NCBI RefSeq assembly: GCF_004366035.1
Contig: NZ_SOEE01000002.1
Coordinates: 744,001 to 808,000 of the forward strand
DNA from: Cytobacillus oceanisediminis
Lineage (GTDB): Bacteria > Bacillota > Bacilli > Bacillales > Cytobacillaceae
Direction of reading: 5' to 3'
DNA length: 64,000 bases
The position numbers and the translations under genes are program-made. This document shows positions 17,191 through 24,964 of the stretch, one piece after another. Position 1 is the first letter of the stretch, and each line of letters begins with the position of its first letter. The notes beneath the pieces were generated by a model. That model did no database searches and was not told the DNA's origin. It was given only the letters and a program-made list of their open reading frames with translations.

Positions 17191-18802
17191 TGTTCTTCTC
17201 TCCTTTCTCAAGCTCCTCTTTTACAAGCAGTCTTTTCAAAAGCTTCCCGACAGTGTTCCTCGGAAGTGCTCTGCGAACCTCAAACATTTTTGGAACCTTA
17301 TAGGGCGTTAATTTTGAGTAGCAATACCCTTTAAGTTCATCTATATCGATTTCCCTTCCGCTTTTTGGAACAACATAAGCTTTGACCAGCTCCCCATGTT
17401 CCTCATCAGGAATGCCAGCAACAGCCGCTTCCTGGATATCCAGATGTTCATACAGGACCCCTTCCACTTCCTGCGGATAAATGTTGAAGCCTCCTACAAT
17501 GATCATTTCCTTTTTTCGGCCAACGATATAAAAATAGCCGTCGTCATCCATCATGGCGAGATCACCTGTATAAAGCCAGCCGTTCTGAAGCGCTGCAGCC
17601 GTTTCTTCTTCATTATTCCAGTAGCCTTTCATGATCTGAGGGCCTTTGATCAGCAATTCCCCGACACATTTAGGACCTAATTCATTTTTGTTTTCGTCAA
17701 TGATCATGCAGTCCGTTTCAGGCATGGGAATCCCGATACTGGCAACCTTTCTGATTCCAAAAGGGGGATTGCGATGGGTGGAAGGGGATGCTTCTGATAA
17801 TCCAAATCCTTCACCAATCGTTGCCCCTGTCAATTCTTCAAATCGTTTAATGACTTCAACAGGCAGCGGGGCCGATCCTGATGAACAGGTTTTCAGACAA
17901 TTTAAACCATATTGCTCGATCCCCGGGTGATTCACAAAGGAAATATACATTTTGGGTACTCCCGGAAAGAAAGTAGGCCGATATTTTTTTATGTTTTCAA
18001 GTACCTTATTCACGTCAAACTTTCTAAATAGCAGGATTCTTGCTCCTATATAGATTCCAAGATTCATTGCGCTTGTCATGGCGTAGACATGATATAAAGG
18101 GGTTGCGGTGAGAATGGTTTCCTCACCGGAAATCATATTTCCGTTATACATATTAAAACTCTGAATCACATTGGCAACCAGGTTGTAGTGTGTCAGCATT
18201 GCACCTTTCGTCTTCCCGGATGTGCCGCCTGTATACTGAATGACCGCAATATCTTCATGTACATCAATTTCCGCTGGAGTATCAATTGGAGCTGAGAACG
18301 GAATCAGTTCATCCAGCGTTTTGCACCCTTCCGAATTCCCGACTTCAAACTGTGAGCCGATTATGTACCGGAACTGGTAAAGCTCGTTCACCTCGAGAAT
18401 CGTTTTTCTTGATAATGGATCACCAACGATATAGGAAACCTGTGAGTCATTTACAATCTGCAGAAGTTCTCTCGCCGTATACATCGGATTGATTTGGACG
18501 ACCGTGAGACCCAGCGCCTGTGCTGCATAATAGCAGATGATGTAGTCTGGATGGTTGGAAAGCATTAAGCCTATCCGCTCACCCTTTTGAAACCCCATCT
18601 CCTGCAAGCCTCCCGCAAGCCTGTCAACCTGGTCCTTCAGCTCCAGATAGGTTGTTTTTTCATTTTCAAAAATAATTGCCGTCTTATCTCCGTAATGAAG
18701 GACCGATTGTTCCAGTACCCGATAAAGAGGAATTTCGGTAATTTCAATGTTGGCATTTTGCTGATAATGCTTAAACCATGGCCGGTTCTTTAGATTATGC
18801 AA
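17180..18802 (-). CDS. Long-chain-type acyl-CoA ligase (AMP-forming)
   Basis: Activates the imported acid as a CoA thioester. The 540 residues carry QYTGGTSGKTKGAML (P-loop-like motif), GFGLSEASPS, YTGDLAMMDDDGY and the C-terminal lysine region RNTVGKLLKR. It starts with TTG at 18802, with AAGGAGGTGAGG upstream. It follows the TAXI lipoprotein gene by 21 bases and overlaps the next gene by 11. Being directly downstream of a transporter, it probably acts on the transporter's substrate. Sequence alone does not fix chain length. Confidence 0.92.
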   Translation of the reverse strand: MHNLKNRPWFKHYQQNANIEITEIPLYRVLEQSVLHYGDKTAIIFENEKTTYLELKDQVDRLAGGLQEMGFQKGERIGLMLSNHPDYIICYYAAQALGLTVVQINPMYTARELLQIVNDSQVSYIVGDPLSRKTILEVNELYQFRYIIGSQFEVGNSEGCKTLDELIPFSAPIDTPAEIDVHEDIAVIQYTGGTSGKTKGAMLTHYNLVANVIQSFNMYNGNMISGEETILTATPLYHVYAMTSAMNLGIYIGARILLFRKFDVNKVLENIKKYRPTFFPGVPKMYISFVNHPGIEQYGLNCLKTCSSGSAPLPVEVIKRFEELTGATIGEGFGLSEASPSTHRNPPFGIRKVASIGIPMPETDCMIIDENKNELGPKCVGELLIKGPQIMKGYWNNEEETAAALQNGWLYTGDLAMMDDDGYFYIVGRKKEMIIVGGFNIYPQEVEGVLYEHLDIQEAAVAGIPDEEHGELVKAYVVPKSGREIDIDELKGYCYSKLTPYKVPKMFEVRRALPRNTVGKLLKRLLVKEELEKGEKNNAE

Positions 18803-18823
18803 GGGTTCCTCACCTCCTTATTT

Positions 18824-19834
18824 TTATTTAAGGGCCCCTTTTTCTTCATAATATTTCTTCGCGCCAGGATGAAGAGTTTCAGGGTCAATACCATCAAGAA
18901 CAGTATCCAGAGTGAAATGCTTTGCCCGTTCAGGTATTTGCTTTTCAAAGGCACTCATATTGTCCCAAAATAATTTTGTAAGATTGTAAACATATTCCTC
19001 ATCCAGCTCTTTTTGAACTGTAAGCATTGAAACGGCCGTATAGGTTGGAATATCCTTCTCCTGGCCTTTATAGGTTCCGGCAGGCAGATTATCAAAGGAT
19101 ATTCCGTAGTCCTTCTTGCTAATGCTTTCAAGTTTATCCTGATCGATCGGCAGCACTTTTACAGGGTTTGTCATTTCAATTTCCTGCAAGGATGCAATTG
19201 CTGGAGCCCCGCCTCCAAGGAACACATCGACATTTCCATCTGCCAGCATGGAAGCTCCGTCATTATAATTTCCATAGGAAATTTTGCCGCCGGCTTTCTT
19301 GATTTTCTCCTCGTTAATTCCATACTCCTCCATCATTCGCCAGAATGCGACTGGCCCGCCGCCATCCTTAGGACCAAGGAAAATATGCTTATCCACAATA
19401 TCTTCAATGGAATTAATGTCTTCAGATTTCTGTAAAGTCGCGATCGTCTGATAGACAGGGTACAATGAAGCCACACTTGCAATGGTGTCGACCTTTTTCT
19501 CAAAGCTGCCTTCTCCTTTAATGGCATCTGAGAAATCTGAAGTATAGTTAATACCCATTTCAATATCGCCGACATCCATTGATTTTAAGTTGGCCGTTGA
19601 TCCGCCCTCAATTTGTGATGCATTCAATCCGCTGAAATTATCCATATAAACCTCTGACATAATGGTCGTAATCGGAAACCAGCCCGATCCCATCGGACCT
19701 GAACCGATTCGAAGGAATTTACCCGGAGCTTCAAGTTTTCCTTCTCCCCCAGATGCTTCTTTTCCACCTGAACCGCAGGCCGCCAAAAGGAACGTGCAAA
19801 TAATCAGCAATAGCGTTAAAGACAATTTTTTCAT
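18824..19834 (-). CDS. TAXI-family TRAP transporter solute-binding lipoprotein
   Basis: Extracytoplasmic substrate-binding protein of 336 residues, anchored to the membrane by a lipid: it has a hydrophobic signal segment ending in the lipobox LLAAC at about residue 20. The mature part begins with GKFLRIGSGPMGSGWFPI, a typical TAXI N-terminus, and contains DGGGPVAFWRMMEE. It lies 24 bases after the fused permease gene and would hand a carboxylate to it. TAXI systems are known to take up C4-dicarboxylates, glutamate and other organic acids; the genes around suggest a monocarboxylic acid that needs CoA activation. Confidence 0.92.
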   Translation of the reverse strand: MKKLSLTLLLIICTFLLAACGSGGKEASGGEGKLEAPGKFLRIGSGPMGSGWFPITTIMSEVYMDNFSGLNASQIEGGSTANLKSMDVGDIEMGINYTSDFSDAIKGEGSFEKKVDTIASVASLYPVYQTIATLQKSEDINSIEDIVDKHIFLGPKDGGGPVAFWRMMEEYGINEEKIKKAGGKISYGNYNDGASMLADGNVDVFLGGGAPAIASLQEIEMTNPVKVLPIDQDKLESISKKDYGISFDNLPAGTYKGQEKDIPTYTAVSMLTVQKELDEEYVYNLTKLFWDNMSAFEKQIPERAKHFTLDTVLDGIDPETLHPGAKKYYEEKGALK

Positions 19835-19858
19835 GATTAATTCTCCTCTCCTTCTTTA

Positions 19859-21817
19859 CTAAGCATTCAATTCTTTTGCATTGCCTGCTGCAGACGTCCG
19901 TTTGTTCATGAAATAAACGAGGATGAAAATGGCTATGCCCGCAATATCCGAAAGTAAACCTGGCACAACCAATGTAAAGGAAGAAATAAACAGCAAAGCC
20001 CGCTGCACCAAGTTCATTTCATTGACCAGATAATTTTCTATTGCCGCAGAAAAAATAAAGCAGCTGAATAAAGCGCTTACAACCGCGAGCGTAATTCCAA
20101 AGACACTTCCTTCCTGAAGCAACAGCTGCGGATTATAGACGAAAATGAAGGGGATAAGAAATCCACCCGCACCGATCCGGATTGCGTAGAAGGCTGTAGC
20201 GTTAGGGTTAGATCCGGCTATTCCCGCTGTTGTGTAAGCAGTAATGGCAACAGGCGGCGTCAAGCCTGACAGGACTCCAAAATAAAAGACAAACATGTGG
20301 GCTGCAATCAAATTGACACCCGCGTCGGTTAGTGCCGGCACTCCCAAAACTGCGAGAATGACATAGGCTGAAACAGTTGGCATCCCCATTCCCAGAACAA
20401 TGGACGCTAAGCCAATTAAGAGAAGCAGCGGAAACAATTGGCCGCCTGCAAGGTCAATGACAAATCTTGAAAAATTAAGGCCCAGTCCTGTAAGAGATAC
20501 TGCCCCGACAATAATGCCGGCTGTCGCACAGGCGGCAATGACTGCCAGTGACCCGCGAATCCCGTCTTCAAGCGCTGCCAGGATGGATAAAAGGTTCATC
20601 CTTGTTGACTTCCTGATCCAGCTGATGGCGATAGTCAGCAGGATCGCATAAAACCCTGCTTTCATCGGGCTGTACCCGTACATCATTAAGCCAATAATGA
20701 TGAAGATTGGCAAAAACAAATACCCTTCCCGCAAAAGGATCTTCTTTGGATCAGGCAGCTGCTCTTCCGGAATGCCCGCAAGCTTTAGGCGCTTAGCATG
20801 GAAATAGACGATAAAGCCAGCAATCAGGAAATAGATAATCGCGGGAATGAGCGCATATAATGCCAGTTTAATATAAGGAACACCGGTAGCTTCCGCCATG
20901 ATGAATACCGATGCCCCCATGATTGGCGGCATAATTTGTCCGCCCTGAGAGGCTACAGCCTCAACTGCCCCGGCAAATTTCCTGGAATAGCCGAGCTTTT
21001 TCATCAACGGGATCGTAAAAGAACCAGTTATGGCTGCATTAGCGGCTCCATTTCCTGTAATCGTAGAAACAAGGGCGCTTGCACCAACCGCGGAAAGGGC
21101 AGGACCCCCCGTTTTTTTCCCAAGTGCACCAAAAGCAAAGTTGGTAAAAAACTGCCCTCCTCCCGATTTCATCAAAAACGATCCAAACACAACAAACAGC
21201 ACCAGGATCGTCGAACTCACATAGATGGGCGAGCTGAAAATACCAAGCGTACTATTAAACATCTGGTCTATCATCTTGCCGTATCTTGCACCCGGATGCG
21301 CTAGGATGCCTGGGAAGTATTGCCCGAAAAAAATATAAACAAGAAATAACAATCCAATCAGCATCATAGCCAGCCCATTCGTCCTTCGGGTTGCTTCTAG
21401 CACAAGGGCAATTAAAATCGTGCCAAATATCATATCATACTGACCCACGTTCCCCTGCCTGCTCTGTATTCCTTCAGCTCCAAACAGACAATAGGCGCCT
21501 ATGGCAAGAGTGAGGATGACAAACAGAACATCTATTGCACCAAATTTCTTGCCTTTTCTAAACGGGAATAACAGAAATATCAAAAGCAAGGCCCAGACAA
21601 CGTGAATGCTTCGCTGTTCCCATGAAGGCAGAGTTCCAAATCCTGCCGTATAAACATGAAAAACCGACATCCCGATTGCCAGCAGCGAAATAATCAGCAA
21701 AAATACCCTGGCATTATTCCACCCCTCCTTTCGGGAATGCCATAGTTCTTCAATATAGGCGGGTTTCACTTTTATAGAAGTATCAATGATTTTAGACTCC
21801 TGTACTTGAACCATCAT
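19859..21817 (-). CDS. TRAP transporter permease, fused small and large membrane subunits (4TM/12TM)
   Basis: A 652-residue membrane protein joining the DctQ-like (N-terminal, about residues 35-150) and DctM-like (remainder) parts in one chain, the arrangement usual for TAXI systems. Many hydrophobic segments are visible, with conserved stretches such as GNGAANAAITGSFTIPLMKK and GMGMPTVSAYVILAVLG. The ATG at 21817 has GGGAGGG upstream. It works with the TAXI lipoprotein encoded 24 bases downstream to import an organic acid using an ion gradient. Confidence 0.93.
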   Translation of the reverse strand: MMVQVQESKIIDTSIKVKPAYIEELWHSRKEGWNNARVFLLIISLLAIGMSVFHVYTAGFGTLPSWEQRSIHVVWALLLIFLLFPFRKGKKFGAIDVLFVILTLAIGAYCLFGAEGIQSRQGNVGQYDMIFGTILIALVLEATRRTNGLAMMLIGLLFLVYIFFGQYFPGILAHPGARYGKMIDQMFNSTLGIFSSPIYVSSTILVLFVVFGSFLMKSGGGQFFTNFAFGALGKKTGGPALSAVGASALVSTITGNGAANAAITGSFTIPLMKKLGYSRKFAGAVEAVASQGGQIMPPIMGASVFIMAEATGVPYIKLALYALIPAIIYFLIAGFIVYFHAKRLKLAGIPEEQLPDPKKILLREGYLFLPIFIIIGLMMYGYSPMKAGFYAILLTIAISWIRKSTRMNLLSILAALEDGIRGSLAVIAACATAGIIVGAVSLTGLGLNFSRFVIDLAGGQLFPLLLLIGLASIVLGMGMPTVSAYVILAVLGVPALTDAGVNLIAAHMFVFYFGVLSGLTPPVAITAYTTAGIAGSNPNATAFYAIRIGAGGFLIPFIFVYNPQLLLQEGSVFGITLAVVSALFSCFIFSAAIENYLVNEMNLVQRALLFISSFTLVVPGLLSDIAGIAIFILVYFMNKRTSAAGNAKELNA

Positions 21818-21850
21818 TATCCCTCCCTTAACGGTTATAATACTGACGGA

Positions 21851-22627
21851 CTAAAGCGAGCTGCCGCCATCAACTGCCAGAATTTGGCCAGTCACAAATG
21901 CACTGGCAGGGCTGGCGAAAAAAAGGGCAGCGCCCTTTAAGGCATCATCATCCCCAATTCTGCCGAGCGGATTATGCTTCCTGATTTCATCCCCTTTTTC
22001 GCTCAGAACATGGTTTGTCATTTTTGTCGGGAAAAATCCAGGTGCAATCGCATTGACATGAATATTATACTGACCCCATTTACGGGCAAGGTCTTTCGTA
22101 AAGTGATGGACAGCTGCCTTGCTTGTGCTATAGCCAATTGCATTCAGCACCTGAGGCGGCTCTGCTTTTAAACCAGCTACAGAACCAATGTTGATAATTT
22201 TGCCTGATTGCCGTTCGATCATATGCCTTCCTACTTCCTTTGTAATAAGAAACATCCCAGTTAGATTAACGTTCATCACTTTTTCCCAGGCATTGAGAGG
22301 CATTTCTTCAACTGCTGCTCCCCAGGTGGCACCACTGTTGTTTACGAGTATGTTAATCTGTCCGAAATCGGATAATACCTGCCTTACCGTTTCTTTGACA
22401 TCGTTTTCATTTTGGATATTGCAGGCATACCCTTTAGCCTGAATACCGAATGTTTCAGCTAAGGTTCTGGCGGTCTCTTCGCACTGTTCAAGCTTACGCG
22501 AACAAACGGCGATATGGCAGCCGGAGGAAGCAAATATTTCGGCCATTTGCCGTCCAAGCCCCCTTCCCCCGCCGGTGATCAAGGCAACTTTGCTTTTGAT
22601 ATTGAACAATTCTTTTTGGTTTGCCAT
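21851..22627 (-). CDS. Short-chain dehydrogenase/reductase
   Basis: Classical SDR of 258 residues: TGGGRGLG at the N-terminus, NNSGATWG in place of NNAG, catalytic Ser in NIGSVAG and YSTSK further on, then AVDGGSSL at the C-terminus. It starts 7 bases after the stop of the first acyl-CoA dehydrogenase and precedes the TRAP permease by 33 bases. Its place between a dehydrogenase and the transporter suggests it oxidises or reduces an oxygenated form of the substrate before or during beta-oxidation. Confidence 0.9.
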   Translation of the reverse strand: MANQKELFNIKSKVALITGGGRGLGRQMAEIFASSGCHIAVCSRKLEQCEETARTLAETFGIQAKGYACNIQNENDVKETVRQVLSDFGQINILVNNSGATWGAAVEEMPLNAWEKVMNVNLTGMFLITKEVGRHMIERQSGKIINIGSVAGLKAEPPQVLNAIGYSTSKAAVHHFTKDLARKWGQYNIHVNAIAPGFFPTKMTNHVLSEKGDEIRKHNPLGRIGDDDALKGAALFFASPASAFVTGQILAVDGGSSL

Positions 22628-22633
22628 CCTTCA

Positions 22634-23782
22634 TCAAACCTCTTCCAGAATTCTTCTTGCAATAATCAGACGCTGAATTTCGTTTGTTCCTTCATAAATC
22701 TTTGTAATCCTTGCATCCCGATAAAAACGTTCCACCGGATAGTCGGAAACGTATCCCATCCCTCCATGAATTTGTACAGCTTTGTCAGCTACTTTATTAA
22801 AAACTTCAGACGCAAATAACTTGGCCATCGAGGCTTCTTTGATCACTTTTTTTCCTTCATCAATCATCATCGCTGCGCGCAATGTCAATGCCCTTGCAGC
22901 CTCTGTTTCCGTCGCCATGTCAGCCAGCATCCACTGGATAGCCTGATTGTCTGCAATTGGCTTCCCGAACTGGATTCTTTCTTTTGCATAAGAGGAGGAG
23001 AGTTCGATCAATTTATCACACGATCCGACTGATCTTGCAGCCAGTCCTACACGTCCTTCGCCAAGAATTTTCAGTGCTGAAATATATCCCTTGCCGACTT
23101 GGCCAATTACATTTTCCTCTGGTACAACACAATCTTCAAAAATCAGCTGGGCCGTGTATGAACCTCTTAAACCCATTTTTTTATCCTGCTTTCCAATTGT
23201 GAATCCGGGGAAATTCTTTTCAACCAGGAAGGCTGTGATGCCTCCTTTGGCACCTTTTTCTTTGTCAGTTAAGGCAAAAACGGTAAAAACATCTGCCACT
23301 GGTGCGTTTGTGATAAAATGCTTTGTTCCATTAATAATCCAATTACTTCCCTTTTTCTCTGCGCGTGTTGCCAAATTAGTGGCATCTGATCCAGCACCAG
23401 GCTCAGAAAGAGCGAATGCAGCAACTTTTCTTCCTGCCGCCATATCAGGCAAATACTTTTGTTTCAAGTACTCAGAGGCAAGCTTAACGAGTCCTGTGCT
23501 GCCAATTCCGGTATGGGCACTGATCAGGCTGACGAAGCCGTTGTGTGTTCTCCCCAATTGTTCAAGGACAACTGCTTTGCCAACAGCATTTAATCCGATA
23601 CCGCCATATTCCTCGGGAATGCTCATTCCGAAGAGGCCCAATTCTTTTGCCTGCTCAATCAGGTGCTGCGGAATTCTGTCCTCATCTTCAATCTGCTGGG
23701 CAAAAGGCTCAACCTCCCTTTCTACAAAGCTTTTAACCATTTGTTTCATTTGTTCAATTTCCTGCGGAAGTGCTGCAATCAT
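22634..23782 (-). CDS. Acyl-CoA dehydrogenase, first gene of the sigma-54 operon
   Basis: FAD-dependent dehydrogenase of 382 residues with FALSEPGAGSDATN, AVQIHGGMGYVSDYPVERFYRD and the catalytic Glu in YEGTNEIQ. A longer open frame reaches 23854, but that start would lie upstream of the promoter's predicted transcription start near 23810. The ATG at 23782 has GGGGGAGGA 7 bases upstream and leaves a 28-base leader, so it is taken as the true start. It would begin oxidation of the activated acid. Confidence 0.92.
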   Translation of the reverse strand: MIAALPQEIEQMKQMVKSFVEREVEPFAQQIEDEDRIPQHLIEQAKELGLFGMSIPEEYGGIGLNAVGKAVVLEQLGRTHNGFVSLISAHTGIGSTGLVKLASEYLKQKYLPDMAAGRKVAAFALSEPGAGSDATNLATRAEKKGSNWIINGTKHFITNAPVADVFTVFALTDKEKGAKGGITAFLVEKNFPGFTIGKQDKKMGLRGSYTAQLIFEDCVVPEENVIGQVGKGYISALKILGEGRVGLAARSVGSCDKLIELSSSYAKERIQFGKPIADNQAIQWMLADMATETEAARALTLRAAMMIDEGKKVIKEASMAKLFASEVFNKVADKAVQIHGGMGYVSDYPVERFYRDARITKIYEGTNEIQRLIIARRILEEV

Positions 23783-23820
23783 ATGTATGTCCTCCCCCAT
23801 TTTATTTATATAAATCAATA

Positions 23821-23837
23821 TGCAATAACTGTGCCAA
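23821..23837 (-). promoter_or_regulatory. Sigma-54 (SigL) -24/-12 promoter
   Basis: On the minus strand TTGGCAC, five bases, then TTGCA. The GG and GC doublets are 10 bases apart, exactly the canonical spacing, and every consensus base is matched. The predicted transcription start is near 23810, 28 bases before the ATG at 23782. Such promoters need an AAA+ activator, and one is encoded at 24965-26641. Confidence 0.93.
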
Positions 23838-23885
23838 GTCTGAAAACCCTTCATTTACAATAGTTTGAATATTTTTAAAAATAAA

Positions 23886-23905
23886 TTGATTCATTAATGA
23901 ATCAA
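23886..23905. promoter_or_regulatory. Upstream activator site 1
   Basis: A perfect 20-bp palindrome containing TGATTCA-TTAA-TGAATCA, centred about 86 bases upstream of the predicted start. This is the usual distance for a sigma-54 activator binding site. Confidence 0.78.
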
Positions 23906-23943
23906 AAGATAGAAAGTTTGACATATTATGAGTTTGTACCGCA

Positions 23944-23961
23944 TGATTCAAAATTGAATCA
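23944..23961. promoter_or_regulatory. Upstream activator site 2
   Basis: TGATTCA-AAAT-TGAATCA, with the same 7-bp arms and 4-base spacer as site 1 and 57 bases from it. Single half-sites also occur at 23975-23981 (TGAATCA) and 24038-24044 (TGATTCA). Paired sites are common for enhancer-binding proteins. Confidence 0.78.
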
Positions 23962-23995
23962 CCGAATTCTTTTTTGAATCATTCATCATTTGCCA

Positions 23996-24031
23996 AAATA
24001 AGAAAACCGCTATTTTTATTAAATAGCGGTT
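23996..24031 (-). terminator. Intrinsic terminator after the panE-like gene
   Basis: Inverted repeat AACCGCTATTT / AAATAGCGGTT with a 5-base loop, followed on the minus strand by a T-rich tail. It would stop transcripts of the regulator-panE pair before the activator sites and keeps the sigma-54 operon separate. Confidence 0.8.
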
Positions 24032-24044
24032 GGCAATTGATTCA

Positions 24045-24953
24045 TTATGCTTTTCTTTCCAAAAATTTGAGGAGACTGTGTATGGTTTCTGTGTATGGCA
24101 CTGAAACTTCCCTTTCTTCAGCTTTCCGAATGAGAAAGCCTGTCAAAGCATCTGTCTCTAATTTCTTGCCGTTTAACAAATCTTGGAGCATGGATGTTTT
24201 ATGGCTCTTTGCCCTTTCTGAGCGAATAATGAGGTCTTCAGAATAGGAGGGAGGGAAGCTAAGCCCGAGTTTGCCGGCCACCTCGATACCTTCCTCACAA
24301 ATTCCTTTTGCCAGCTTTTTCAGTTCCGGGCTGTCCAAAATATCGCCAACAGAAGCACCAGTAACAGCTGATAAAGGATTAAAGGTGATGTTCCAAATAT
24401 ACTTTTTCCATTTTGCTTGTAAGATATGATCCGATACTTTAGCAGGGATATCCGATTTCGTAAACAGCTCAGCATATCGGCGGCTGTCATCTTCTCCCGA
24501 TGCATGCAAGGTTCCAAAAACAAGCTGATAAAATCCGGCTTGCTGAATCACTCCGGGGCCCTTCGTTTGGGCCTGCACATAAGTGGCAGCAGAGAATACC
24601 CGTTCCGGGCCAAACACAGAGCTTAATATTTCTTCATTGCTTACTCCGTTCTGCAGCGTTAAAATATGGGTTTCCGGACCGCATGCTTCTGCAATCTGGC
24701 GGGCAGCCTCAAGTGTATCAACAGATTTTACGCAAAATAAGATAAGGTTGGATCCTTTTAAATCGTTTACATCATTTGAAAAACTGCCGTCCACATGGAT
24801 TAGTTCATTATCTTTATAAACCTTCAAACCTTCCTGCTGCATTTTCTCCAAATTTTTCCCTCTGGCAATAAAGATTACCTCATGGCCCGACCTCTTCAGC
24901 AAACTCCCAAAAAAACCCCCGACAGCTCCAGTTCCCATTATTCCAATTTTCAT
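24045..24953 (-). CDS. Ketopantoate reductase (PanE/ApbA) family protein
   Basis: NAD(P)H-dependent 2-oxoacid reductase family protein of 302 residues. The Rossmann motif GTGAVGGFFGSLL opens the protein, and the catalytic Lys region reads AKWKKYIWNITFNPLSAVTG. AAAGGAGG precedes the ATG. It starts 11 bases after the sigma-54 activator gene and ends before a terminator, so the two genes form a unit. Its role in a catabolic regulon is unclear; it may reduce a different 2-oxoacid rather than make pantoate. Confidence 0.85.
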   Translation of the reverse strand: MKIGIMGTGAVGGFFGSLLKRSGHEVIFIARGKNLEKMQQEGLKVYKDNELIHVDGSFSNDVNDLKGSNLILFCVKSVDTLEAARQIAEACGPETHILTLQNGVSNEEILSSVFGPERVFSAATYVQAQTKGPGVIQQAGFYQLVFGTLHASGEDDSRRYAELFTKSDIPAKVSDHILQAKWKKYIWNITFNPLSAVTGASVGDILDSPELKKLAKGICEEGIEVAGKLGLSFPPSYSEDLIIRSERAKSHKTSMLQDLLNGKKLETDALTGFLIRKAEEREVSVPYTETIHSLLKFLERKA

Positions 24954-24964
24954 AAGTGCCTCCT

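Noticed and set aside
23783-23854. N-terminal extension of the acyl-CoA dehydrogenase
   Set aside because: It overlaps the sigma-54 promoter and lies upstream of the predicted transcription start; the ATG at 23782 has an excellent ribosome site.
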